DNA of 50,103 nucleotides from CAZUHK01 sp964620345 (GTDB lineage Bacteria > Planctomycetota > Phycisphaerae > Phycisphaerales > Zrk34), in NCBI GenBank assembly GCA_964620345.1, contig CAZUHK010000005.1, forward strand, positions 1 through 50,103. The letters are read 5' to 3'. The notes under the pieces are model-generated. The model was given only the letters and a program-made list of their open reading frames with translations, searched no databases and was not told the DNA's origin. Shown in pieces: positions 35,579 through 45,637 of the stretch. The stretch's first letter is position 1, and every line of letters starts with the position of its first letter. Both the position numbers and the translations under genes were made by a program.

Positions 35579-35607
35579 ATGATACTATTCGCTGAAAGCT
35601 TTTGCAA
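35579..35607 (-). promoter_or_regulatory. Sigma-70-like promoter of the BMC operon
   Basis: On the minus strand TTGCAA (35607-35602) and TATCAT (35584-35579) are separated by exactly 17 nt. Predicted transcription starts near 35572, giving a leader of about 36 nt before pduL, with GAGG/GCAGG ahead of the ATG. Confidence 0.6.
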
Positions 35608-35636
35608 CATTTTGGGAGAGTTTGGCTGATTTATTT

Positions 35637-35663
35637 CGCAATTGTGCGGCCTTGTGCCACAAG
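35637..35663. promoter_or_regulatory. Candidate DeoR-type operator palindromes
   Basis: A perfect inverted repeat CTTGTG-C-CACAAG (35651-35663) and a neighbouring CGCAATTGTGCG half-palindrome (35637-35648) lie about 30-55 nt upstream of the predicted -35 of the BMC operon. They share a TTGTGC core. They are plausible sites for the DeoR-family protein encoded at the operon end. Confidence 0.4.
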
Positions 35664-35756
35664 TATTTCACGCACAACGCCTTAGGCGCATAAAAACGCC
35701 GATCGTTGGTTATTCGGACGTTTCTGGTGTGGGGGGGGCGTGATCGCGCTCGCCCG

Positions 35757-35837
35757 CTAGATCCAGAAGGCGAGGGTCGTCCAGACAAACAGCCAGAGGA
35801 TGCGTCGTCTCACGGCATGTCCCTCAGGCAAGAGCAT
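35757..35837 (-). CDS. Possible very small membrane peptide (18-26 aa)
   Basis: A short frame ends in TAG at 35757. Read from ATG 35837 it gives 26 aa (MLLPEGHAVRRRILWLFVWT and so on). Read from the internal GTG at 35813, which has GAGGGA at suitable spacing, it gives 18 aa. Three arginines are followed by an uninterrupted aromatic/aliphatic stretch, the layout of a single-pass membrane microprotein. It sits alone between recX and the BMC promoter region. Chance occurrence cannot be excluded. Confidence 0.3.
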   Translation of the reverse strand: MLLPEGHAVRRRILWLFVWTTLAFWI

Positions 35838-35870
35838 ACCACAGCCGCCCGCGCCGGCAGAAGCAGAAAA

Positions 35871-36536
35871 TCAGCTTGGACCGTCCTGGTCGTCGCCGAG
35901 CAAGGGCTGGAGGGCCTGGCGAATGGTGCGGGCATCGAAGCCGCGGCGGGCGAGCTGGCCCCAGAGGCGGCGCTTGCGGGCCTGGGCGTCGGCGCGCTGG
36001 AGCGTGGCGGATCGCAGGCGTTGCTCGGCGAAGCTGCGGGCGGCGGCGACGGGGTCGTGATCCTTCTCCGCTTCGTCGACCAGCCGCTCGGCGACGTCCC
36101 GCGGCACGCGCTTGGCCGCGAGCTTGTGGCGCAGCAGCCGTGCGCCGGCGGGCTTGCGGGCGCGCTCGGCCTGGATGACCGATCGGCCGTACGCCGCGTC
36201 GTCCAGCCAGCCCTTGTCGGTCAGGCGGTCGACCACCTGCTCGGCGGTCTTGGCCTCATGGCCACGCCGGCGGAGGCGGTCGATCAATTCGCCCCGGCTC
36301 AGCGCCCGCCGGCCCAGGGCCCGCACGGCGTAACGCCAGGCCTTGTCGCAATCGACCGCCGGCCCGATGCGCCGGGCCAGCTCATCGGTCCAGGCCATGC
36401 CCACGGCCAGGCCCAGCGCTTCGACCTGGTCGCGCGGCAGTGTGGCCACAACCCTGCCGCCGGCGCGGAGGGTCAGCCGCAGCGGGTCGCGCTTCGTCGG
36501 GGTGATGCGGGTGATGGTCGCAAGTTCGCTGGACAT
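35871..36536 (-). CDS. recX: RecX-family regulatory protein
   Basis: Encodes 221 aa. It has the three-helix repeats of RecX: ALSRGELIDRLRRRGHEAKTAEQVVDRL, GWLDDAAYGRSVIQAERARKPAGARLLRHKL (each quoted as family-type pieces), then LWGQLARRGFDARTIRQAL. RecX binds RecA and limits its filament growth. No recA is adjacent here. ATG 36536 (MSSELATITRI) was chosen over an upstream in-frame ATG. The gene follows nth after 48 nt, so both DNA-maintenance genes may share a transcript. Confidence 0.85.
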   Translation of the reverse strand: MSSELATITRITPTKRDPLRLTLRAGGRVVATLPRDQVEALGLAVGMAWTDELARRIGPAVDCDKAWRYAVRALGRRALSRGELIDRLRRRGHEAKTAEQVVDRLTDKGWLDDAAYGRSVIQAERARKPAGARLLRHKLAAKRVPRDVAERLVDEAEKDHDPVAAARSFAEQRLRSATLQRADAQARKRRLWGQLARRGFDARTIRQALQPLLGDDQDGPS

Positions 36537-36584
36537 GGTGGGGTTCGCAACCGGGGCTGCGGCGTCGCGCGAGGCCACAAGCGG

Positions 36585-37253
36585 CTAGACGCCGATCTTG
36601 GGGCATTGTCTGTTGACCACGCACTCATCGCACCGGGCCTTGCGCGCGGTGCAGATGCGCCGGCCGTGGAAGATGAGCAGGTGGCTGAGCATGGTCCAAT
36701 GGTTCTTGGACAACAGGGCCATGAGGTCTTTCTCGATCTTGTTGGTGTCGGTGTGCCGGGTCAAGCCCATGCGGTTGGCCAGGCGTTTGACGTGGGTATC
36801 GACGACGACGCCGACGTTGGTGTCGAAGGCGTTGCCGAGCACGACGTTGGCGGTCTTGCGCGCCACGCCCGGCAGTTCAAGCAACCGCTCCATGGTGGCG
36901 GGCACTTCGCCGCCGTGGGCTTCGACGATGGCCCTGGCGGCGCCGCGGATGCTCCTGGCCTTGTTCCGGTAGAAGCCGCAGGAATGGATGATCTTCTCCA
37001 CGTCGGCCTGCTCGCTGTCGGCCAGGGCTTGGGGGTCTGGGTATTGCTCGAAGAGCGCAGGCGTGGTCATGTTCACGCGCTCGTCGGTGCATTGGGCCGA
37101 GAGGATCGTCGCGACCAGCAGTTCGTAAGCGTTGCGGTGGTTCAGCGCGCACTTCGCATCGGGGTACTCGGCGGCGAGCTTCTTGTAGATCGCGGCGGCC
37201 CGGCGTTTGACGGCCGGGTCGGGCTTGGCGGGCGTGCTGGATTTCTTCGCCAA
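36585..37253 (-). CDS. nth: Endonuclease III (DNA glycosylase/AP lyase)
   Basis: Encodes 222 aa. It has the helix-hairpin-helix LPGVARKTANVVL with the catalytic Lys in the same segment and the catalytic Asp in VVDTHVKRLANR. The [4Fe-4S] cluster motif is Cys-X6-Cys-X2-Cys-X5-Cys in the C-terminal CTARKARCDECVVNRQC. It removes oxidised pyrimidines and nicks abasic sites in base excision repair. The start is TTG 37253 (LAKKSSTPAK), with GGAG about 9 nt upstream; no in-frame ATG is available nearby. It lies 21 nt after the SulP gene. Confidence 0.95.
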   Translation of the reverse strand: MAKKSSTPAKPDPAVKRRAAAIYKKLAAEYPDAKCALNHRNAYELLVATILSAQCTDERVNMTTPALFEQYPDPQALADSEQADVEKIIHSCGFYRNKARSIRGAARAIVEAHGGEVPATMERLLELPGVARKTANVVLGNAFDTNVGVVVDTHVKRLANRMGLTRHTDTNKIEKDLMALLSKNHWTMLSHLLIFHGRRICTARKARCDECVVNRQCPKIGV

Positions 37254-37274
37254 GGCATCGCTCCATCAGGGCGG

Positions 37275-39110
37275 TCAGATATGGTATGTCCAGGCCCCGT
37301 CGATTGGCCGGCGGGGCGCGTCGTCGTCTTCGTCGTCGTCGAGCAGGTCGTCGATATCGATCGAGTGGCCGACCAGTTCGCGGGCGCGGCGGACCGCGGC
37401 CTTGGCGCTGGCGAACACGCCGAAGCGCTGGGCGAAGATGTTGTCCTCGCCGATGGTCTGGGTCAGGCCGAACCCGGCCATCACGCGCTGCATCGGTTCG
37501 CTGACGCCGCAGAGCACGACGTGGCCGCCGCGCTCCTGCATGGCCAGGGCGAAGCTGTCGAGCACACCCAGCACGGTCGCGTCGACCAGGTGCGTGCGCT
37601 TGAGCCGAAGGATCACCACCCGCACACCCGACTGCTCGACCTCGGCCAGCCGCTCCTGCAGTTCATCGGCCACGCCGAAGAACAGGTCGCCTTCGAGCGA
37701 GAGGAACACGACCGACTTCTCGCCGGTCGCGTCGGTCAGCGGTCGTTCGACGAACGGCCCGCCGCGTGCGCGGACCATCTCGTTGACGTGCAGTCGGCTG
37801 GCCCGCTTCATGTACAGCGCGATGTTGAGGATGATGCCGGCGAAGACCGCGTACTCCAGGGGGATGGTGAGCGTGGCGATGAAGGTGGCCAGACAGACCC
37901 AGGCGTCGGCCCGGCTGGAGCGGAGCATGCGCCGGAACGCCCGCCAGTCGATCAGACCCCAGGCGATGACGAACAGGATCGCGGCCAGCGCCGTCAACGG
38001 GATGTACGTCGCCAGCGGGGCGAAGGCGAAGAAGATCAGTGCGACGAACGCGGCGTTGAACACGCCGGCGTAGAGCGTGCGGGCCCCGGCGTGGTAGTTC
38101 AGGGCCGACCGCGAGAAGCTGCCGGAGCCGGGGATGCAGGACAAAAAGCTGGAAAGGAAATTCGTCACGCCCTGGCTGAGCAGTTCCTGGTTGGCGCTGA
38201 TGCGTTGGCCGCTGCGCGAGGCGATGGTCTTGCCGATGCTGTAGGCCTCCATCAGGCCGAGCAAGCTCAGCGCCAGCGCGCCGCTCAGCAATGCCCGCAG
38301 GTGCTCCCAGGGGATGACCGGCAGGGCGAAGCCCGCGAGGGTTCGCGGCAGCTCGCCGACGAGATACAGATCCCCCTCGCCAGTGGCCGGGTTGATGGGC
38401 TTGAGGTCCATGACCGCCACGGCCACCGCCGCGACGGCCACGGCCAGCAGCGGCCCGGGGAACAGCTTGTGCACGTACTTGGCGCCGACCACGATGACCA
38501 GCGCCACCGTACCCAGCACGACCGACGGCCAGTGAACCTGATCGAGCGCGGGCACCACGCCGCGAAGGATGCCGATCAGCCCGGGCAGGGCCTGGGCGGG
38601 CTCGCTGAACTTGATCGGTTCGATGCTGAAGAAGTTCTTGAGCTGCTTGGCGGCGATCAGCACGCCGGCGCCGGCGGTGAAGCCGACGATCACCGACGCA
38701 CTGACATACCGCACCAGCGCCCCCAGCCGCAGGGCGGCCAGGCCCATCTGCATCAGGCCCTTGAGCAGCGTCATCGCGATGACCAGTTGGAGAAACATCG
38801 GGTCGCCGCGGTCGACGATCGCCGCGACGGTGGCGAACACCAGCAGCGATTGGGTATTGATCGGGCCGACCGAAAGGAACTTCTGGCTGTTGAACAGCGA
38901 GCCGATGAGGCACTGGATGATGACGGTGTACAAGCCGTATTGGAGTGGCACGCCGGCGATGTCGGCGTAGGCCATGGACTGAGGCACGGCGACGACCGAG
39001 ACGGTGAGGCCCGCCACCACGTCGCCGCGCAGGTCGCGCAGGGAGTAGCGGCGAGCCGCGTCGATCGGCTGCAAGACCATGCGTTTGACCGGCCCGAGCG
39101 TCAATTCCAT
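37275..39110 (-). CDS. SulP-family anion transporter with STAS domain
   Basis: Encodes 611 aa. The N-terminal region has the SulP signature (DVVAGLTVSVVAVPQSMAYA, then GVPLQYGLYTVI) and about 10-12 membrane helices. A cytoplasmic STAS domain lies at roughly residues 460-570 (VVFLSLEGDLFFGVADEL; LVDATVLGVLDSF). An unusually acidic tail follows (DIDDLLDDDEDDD). The family carries sulfate, bicarbonate or dicarboxylates; the substrate is not determinable. The frame stays open far upstream but that region is antisense to the dnaJ gene, so I start at ATG 39110. A TATATT hexamer ends 9 nt before it. Confidence 0.92.
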   Translation of the reverse strand: MELTLGPVKRMVLQPIDAARRYSLRDLRGDVVAGLTVSVVAVPQSMAYADIAGVPLQYGLYTVIIQCLIGSLFNSQKFLSVGPINTQSLLVFATVAAIVDRGDPMFLQLVIAMTLLKGLMQMGLAALRLGALVRYVSASVIVGFTAGAGVLIAAKQLKNFFSIEPIKFSEPAQALPGLIGILRGVVPALDQVHWPSVVLGTVALVIVVGAKYVHKLFPGPLLAVAVAAVAVAVMDLKPINPATGEGDLYLVGELPRTLAGFALPVIPWEHLRALLSGALALSLLGLMEAYSIGKTIASRSGQRISANQELLSQGVTNFLSSFLSCIPGSGSFSRSALNYHAGARTLYAGVFNAAFVALIFFAFAPLATYIPLTALAAILFVIAWGLIDWRAFRRMLRSSRADAWVCLATFIATLTIPLEYAVFAGIILNIALYMKRASRLHVNEMVRARGGPFVERPLTDATGEKSVVFLSLEGDLFFGVADELQERLAEVEQSGVRVVILRLKRTHLVDATVLGVLDSFALAMQERGGHVVLCGVSEPMQRVMAGFGLTQTIGEDNIFAQRFGVFASAKAAVRRARELVGHSIDIDDLLDDDEDDDAPRRPIDGAWTYHI

Positions 39111-39119
39111 CGCGCGGCC

Positions 39120-39125
39120 AATATA
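39120..39125 (-). promoter_or_regulatory. -10-like hexamer before the SulP gene
   Basis: TATATT on the minus strand, with 9 nt to the ATG at 39110. It predicts a near-leaderless message. Confidence 0.4.
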
Positions 39126-39178
39126 GCGGATCGTCCGCGGCGGGCGGGCAGGCGGGCTTGACCGCTTGAGCTTCGCGA

Positions 39179-39184
39179 TACAAT
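39179..39184 (+). promoter_or_regulatory. -10-like hexamer before dnaJ-like gene
   Basis: TACAAT followed by 7 nt and then ATG 39192. It overlaps the alternative ATG at 39183, which argues that 39192 is the true start and that the message is leaderless. Confidence 0.5.
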
Positions 39185-39191
39185 GCGACCG

Positions 39192-40181
39192 ATGGCAAGA
39201 GACTACTACGACATTCTGAACGTGCCGCGCGACGCCGCCGACGACGCGATCAAAAAGGCCTACCGCAAGCTGGCCAAGAAGTACCACCCGGACGTGAACG
39301 CCGACGAGGACGCCAAGGCCAAGTTCGCACAGGTGCAGGAGGCGTACGACGTGCTCAGCGATGCGAAGAAGCGCAAGCAATACGACCGGTACGGGCACGC
39401 GGGGGTAAACGCGGGAGCGGGCGCGGGCCAGACCGGCGGCGGGCCGTTCGGCGGCGGCGCGTGGCGCGGGTCCACCGCGGGGCCCGGCGGGTTCAGCTTT
39501 GGCACGGACGGCGCCGAGGGCGTCGACCTCGATGACCTGTTCGGCCAGTTTTTCGGTGGCGGCCGCGGCCGCGGCGGCGGGCGCAGCGCGTTCGGCGGCA
39601 TGGGCGGCGGCGCTCGGGCCCGAGCTCGACGCCAGCCGCAGCGCGGCGCCGATTTGCAGCACACCGTCACCGTGCCGTTCGAGACCGCGGCCAGAGGCGG
39701 CAAGACCTCGCTGCGCATCAAAGGCCCCGGCGGGGAGCAGACGATCGACGTCAAGGTGCCCAAGGCCGTGGCGGATGGCGCCAAGCTCCGCGTGCGCGGC
39801 AAGGGCCAGCCCTCGCCCGAGGGCGGCCCGGCCGGCGACATCATCCTCACCGTCAAGATCGCCCCGCACCCTTACTTCAAACGCGAGGGACTGAACCTCA
39901 CCCTCGACTTGCCGATCAGCATCGACCAAGCGATCTTCGGCGGCGAGGTCGAGGTGCCCACGCTCGACGGCCGGGCGACGCTGAAGATCCCGCCGCGCAC
40001 CGGCGGCGGCAAACGACTGCGCCTCCGCGGCGCCGGCATCGAAAACAACAAGGGCGAAAAGGGCGACCTGTTCGCCGTGCCGCGCATCGACGTGCCCGAA
40101 GAACTGACCGAAGCACAACGCGAGGCGCTGCAAAAGCTCCGCGGCACGTGGCCGGACCCGAGGCGCGGGCTGAAGTGGTGA
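39192..40181 (+). CDS. DnaJ/CbpA-class J-domain co-chaperone lacking the zinc finger
   Basis: Encodes 329 aa. The J domain is at residues 1-70 with HPD at 32-34 (KKYHPDVN). A Gly/Phe-rich region with Arg-Gly runs follows (about 75-160), then two C-terminal substrate-binding sandwiches (FETAARGGKTSLRIKGPGG; HPYFKREGLNLTLDLPISI; GGEVEVPTLDG). No CxxCxGxG repeats are present, so it is the CbpA-like type II class rather than DnaJ proper. It stimulates DnaK ATPase and hands over client proteins. The Gly-rich part is longer and more arginine-rich than usual. Confidence 0.93.
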   Translation: MARDYYDILNVPRDAADDAIKKAYRKLAKKYHPDVNADEDAKAKFAQVQEAYDVLSDAKKRKQYDRYGHAGVNAGAGAGQTGGGPFGGGAWRGSTAGPGGFSFGTDGAEGVDLDDLFGQFFGGGRGRGGGRSAFGGMGGGARARARRQPQRGADLQHTVTVPFETAARGGKTSLRIKGPGGEQTIDVKVPKAVADGAKLRVRGKGQPSPEGGPAGDIILTVKIAPHPYFKREGLNLTLDLPISIDQAIFGGEVEVPTLDGRATLKIPPRTGGGKRLRLRGAGIENNKGEKGDLFAVPRIDVPEELTEAQREALQKLRGTWPDPRRGLKW

Positions 40182-40248
40182 GGCGGCATCACCCGCGTCC
40201 ATCGGAATCGACCGGGGGGACCAGCGCAAACCAGACGGGGATTCGCCC

Positions 40249-40254
40249 TACAAT
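40249..40254 (+). promoter_or_regulatory. -10-like hexamer before the 140-aa membrane protein
   Basis: TACAAT followed by 5 nt and then GTG 40260; predicts a leaderless message starting at or next to the GTG. Confidence 0.4.
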
Positions 40255-40259
40255 CCAGC

Positions 40260-40682
40260 GTGTTCCGCAGGATTCTCCATCACTGGCGACGATTCAGGCG
40301 CCGCGTGCAGCACACCGACCGGCAGTACGGCTGGCTCTTCCCGGTCATCGCGCCGTTCCTGATCGTTGCGGTGGTGATGATCACGATCAGCGCCCCGCTG
40401 ATCGCCCACTGGCAGGCGATCAGTCGCATCGAGCACATCGGCGGGAGCGTGGCCTTCAGCTCCGGCCGCGCGGCGTGGGGCATGATCGTGCCCGACAGCA
40501 TGCTCACCACGGTCGACGCGATCGCGCTGCGCGGCCCGCACATCGATGATGCCATCCTCGGCACCCTCGCCGCCATCCGCGGCCGCTTCACCCTCACGCT
40601 CGAACAGACCCGCGTGAGCGACGATGCGATCCGTGATTTCAAGAGGCAACGGCCCGACATTCACGTCCGCCGGGCCGGGTGA
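40260..40682 (+). CDS. Small single-pass membrane protein of unknown function
   Basis: Encodes 140 aa from GTG 40260. A basic cytoplasmic N-terminus (FRRILHHWRRFRRRVQHTD) is followed by one membrane helix (WLFPVIAPFLIVAVVMITI, about residues 25-45) and an extracytoplasmic domain of about 90 residues (TTVDAIALRGPHIDDAILGTL). It lies 78 nt downstream of the J-domain gene on the same strand but has its own -10-like element. I recognise no family. Confidence 0.6.
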   Translation: MFRRILHHWRRFRRRVQHTDRQYGWLFPVIAPFLIVAVVMITISAPLIAHWQAISRIEHIGGSVAFSSGRAAWGMIVPDSMLTTVDAIALRGPHIDDAILGTLAAIRGRFTLTLEQTRVSDDAIRDFKRQRPDIHVRRAG

Positions 40683-40745
40683 GCCGCGGGAACGACGATG
40701 GTCGTGCCGGCGTGGATTGCAACGCGGCGTCGCGTCCGTCGAGTG

Positions 40746-40832
40746 CCGCACCTTGTCCCCAAGGGCGAGGTGTGACGGCGTCGGCACCCGCTGACACCTT
40801 GCCGCTCAAGCGGACAAGGTATGGCACCCGCT
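40746..40832. repeat. Intergenic palindromic repeat
   Basis: The 10-mer GGCACCCGCT occurs at 40783-40792 and again at 40823-40832. It flanks an imperfect palindrome, ACCTTG-CCGCT-CAA-GCGGA-CAAGGT, at about 40796-40820. A third related piece (CACCTTGTCC...GAGGTG) lies at 40749-40772. It sits between a + strand gene and the 3' end of a - strand gene. It looks like a dispersed REP-type element and could terminate both transcripts, but it lacks a T-run. Confidence 0.5.
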
Positions 40833-40852
40833 AGGGGTCGCTGAAAGATGTT

Positions 40853-41950
40853 CTATTCCTGCCGATCCCGCGCGCGTTCTTCTGCTTCTGTGGTGTCCGC
40901 CGGCGGTGGTTCGGGGGGCTGGCCGAGCGTTGGCCGCTTCGCGCCATCGGTGGCTTTGAGCGCGGCTTCGAGGTCGGTGCGCAGGGTAGGCCAATCCTCG
41001 CCGCCGCCGGTGAGCCGGGCGGTGCGGCCGCGCCACCGGCCGATTTCGGTCGCTTCGGCGACGTCGGTTCGCCCGATGCGTTCATGGTCGGCCGGCACGA
41101 GGTAGAGCGTTGGGCGGCCGCCGTGACCGGCGATCGGGTCGGCCGCGTTTTCGCCCCCGCGTTGCAGGCCGATCGTGATCGGTTCGGCGTCGGCGTCGAT
41201 CTCGAGCCGCCAGTGCTCCGACAGGCGCGCCGCGATCGCCGCCTTGAGCGCCGTCAACGGGTCGGCGTCGGCCTCAACGGACAGACCACGCGCCCGTTGC
41301 AACTGCGCATACACCGCGCGCACGTCGTCGGCCATCGGCGCGGCCGGATGCTTCTTGAGAAACTCCGCCATCAACTGCGCCGCCTGCGCCTGACGCTCGG
41401 CGTGGGGCAGGCCGATGCGATTGACGTCGACCAGATCGGCGGTCATCAGCCAGAAGTCGCCCTCAACCGCGGCGGCGCGGTCGGGCAGCTCCAGCGCCTT
41501 GGCTCGGCGGGCCGCGGCCCGCAGGCGGGCGACGAGGCGATCGGCCTCGGCGGCGCGCGGGTCGGCGGCGAGCCGGGCGTACAGCGATTGCATCTGCACG
41601 CTCAGCGCCCGCAGCTTCACCGCCGCGTCCTCGCTGGCCAGCGCCATCTTCGCCGCGCGATCGGTCAGTTCGATCAGCCGGTCGTTCACCTGTTCGTCCG
41701 CCGCGGTCGCCCCCGGCGCCAAGATCAGCTCGCGCACCTGATCAACCGACGCCGATTGCGGCTTGACGCTCGCATCCCGCTGCGGCACTGCTTGCTCCTC
41801 CGCCTCCGCCTGCTCTTCTTTGGACCCGTCGTCCTGCGCCTGCTTGATCTGGCGCACCACGTCCATCGGCACTTCACCGTCCTGCGCCCCGGCCGCGGCG
41901 ACGAGCAGTCCCGTCGCCAGCACCATCGCTATGAGTCGCGTTGCATTCAT
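40853..41950 (-). CDS. Secreted helical protein of unknown function
   Basis: Encodes 365 aa. A signal peptide (RLIAMVLATGLLVAAAGA, then QDG) is followed by an acidic Gln/Glu-rich linker, then helical Ala/Arg/Leu-rich sequence (AEADRLVARLRAAARRAKALEL) that may form coiled coil or TPR-like hairpins. The last 60 residues are proline- and acid-rich. ATG 41950 (MNATRLIAM). It is divergent from dnaB, sharing a roughly 100-nt intergenic region. I recognise no family or motif. Confidence 0.7.
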   Translation of the reverse strand: MNATRLIAMVLATGLLVAAAGAQDGEVPMDVVRQIKQAQDDGSKEEQAEAEEQAVPQRDASVKPQSASVDQVRELILAPGATAADEQVNDRLIELTDRAAKMALASEDAAVKLRALSVQMQSLYARLAADPRAAEADRLVARLRAAARRAKALELPDRAAAVEGDFWLMTADLVDVNRIGLPHAERQAQAAQLMAEFLKKHPAAPMADDVRAVYAQLQRARGLSVEADADPLTALKAAIAARLSEHWRLEIDADAEPITIGLQRGGENAADPIAGHGGRPTLYLVPADHERIGRTDVAEATEIGRWRGRTARLTGGGEDWPTLRTDLEAALKATDGAKRPTLGQPPEPPPADTTEAEERARDRQE

Positions 41951-41999
41951 GGCTTACCGTGTTCGACGTTTTGTGCGTGCCCAAGCTCGGCCCGGCTCG

Positions 42000-42005
42000 T
42001 ACAAT
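42000..42005 (+). promoter_or_regulatory. -10-like hexamer upstream of dnaB
   Basis: TACAAT at 42000-42005. A start near 42012 would give a leader of about 40 nt to ATG 42051. No good -35 is seen at standard spacing. Confidence 0.35.
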
Positions 42006-42050
42006 CATGTTAACACGCCGCGGCGAATTCCACCGGATTACCGACAGGTA

Positions 42051-44648
<2,598 letters not shown>

Positions 44649-44721
44649 AACGTCAGGCGGCCGCGTGCTTCCGCTCCGGGCTGGTCCATCACGCAAGTCG
44701 CGCAGCGCAGCGGCATTCGAT

Positions 44722-44727
44722 TAGAAT
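44722..44727 (+). promoter_or_regulatory. -10-like hexamer before nadK
   Basis: TAGAAT followed by 8 nt and then ATG 44736; predicts a leaderless or near-leaderless message. Confidence 0.45.
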
Positions 44728-44735
44728 AATCAACC

Positions 44736-45599
44736 ATGCCTGACCTGGTGCTGATTGCCAACCACCGCAAGCCGGCCGTGGTCGAGGCGTTGCAGACGTT
44801 TCGGCCGTGGCTGGAGCAGCGCGCCAACGTGATCGCCGAGCCCCACGCCGAGGGCGCCGATCCGGTGCAGATCGACCGGGCGGATCTGATCGTCGTGCTC
44901 GGTGGCGATGGAACGCTGCTGACCCAGGCGCGGCGGATGGTGGACCTCCAAGCACCGATCGTCGGGGTGAACTTCGGCAAGCTCGGGTTCCTCGCCGAGT
45001 TCAGCATGGACGGGCTGATGGCCGGCTGGGACGACATCGTCGCCGGCCGCTGCCCGCAGAGCGAGCGGGTGATGCTCGAGGCCGGCGTGTACGCCGATGG
45101 GCAAAGTGATGAGCCGACGTTCCGCTCGCTGGCGTTGAACGACTGCGCGATCACCGCGGGCCGGCCGTTCCGCATGATCGAGCTGTCGCTGGCGATCAAC
45201 CCGCACCGCAACAGCGGCGCGACGCGGTTCGGCGGGGACGGGGTGATCATCGCCACGCCGACCGGCTCGACGGCGTACAACGCCTCGGCCGGCGGGCCGA
45301 TCATCGCGCCCGACGTGGACGGCATGGTCATCACACCGATCTGCCCGCAGTCCCTGGCGTTCCGCGCGATCGTCGTTCACGGCGAGGACCACGTGGCCAT
45401 CACCCTTCAGGAAGCCAACGAAGGCACGACGCTGGTGATCGACGGCCAGCGCAGCTTCAACCTCGTCGCGGGCAATCAACTGCGCGTGGTGAAGTATCCC
45501 CGTCGCATCAAGCTCGTGCGCAACCCGCGGATGGGCTACTGGAATCGCCTGGCGAGCAAGATGCACTGGGCCGTCGGACCGCGGCACCTGGAAGATTGA
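44736..45599 (+). CDS. nadK: NAD kinase
   Basis: Encodes 287 aa. The hallmark GGDGT (about residues 56-60 in VVLGGDGTLLTQA), GVNFGKLGFLAEF, the Asn-Asp of LALNDCAIT and the GDGVIIATPTGSTAYN segment are all present. It phosphorylates NAD to NADP with ATP or polyphosphate. The length is typical. It is 87 nt downstream of dnaB with its own promoter-like element, and no functional link to dnaB is implied. Confidence 0.95.
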   Translation: MPDLVLIANHRKPAVVEALQTFRPWLEQRANVIAEPHAEGADPVQIDRADLIVVLGGDGTLLTQARRMVDLQAPIVGVNFGKLGFLAEFSMDGLMAGWDDIVAGRCPQSERVMLEAGVYADGQSDEPTFRSLALNDCAITAGRPFRMIELSLAINPHRNSGATRFGGDGVIIATPTGSTAYNASAGGPIIAPDVDGMVITPICPQSLAFRAIVVHGEDHVAITLQEANEGTTLVIDGQRSFNLVAGNQLRVVKYPRRIKLVRNPRMGYWNRLASKMHWAVGPRHLED

Positions 45600-45637
45600 C
45601 CCAGCCCATCGCCGCGCGTCCGTCGCCGCCGGCGGCT

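Noticed and set aside
35706..39161. 1,151-codon open frame on the + strand
   Set aside because: Antisense to recX, nth and the SulP gene, which have clear motifs.
45625..45636. GCCGCCGGCGGC palindrome between convergent nadK and the 361-aa gene
   Set aside because: It has no loop and no T-run, and such GC palindromes are expected by chance in this composition.
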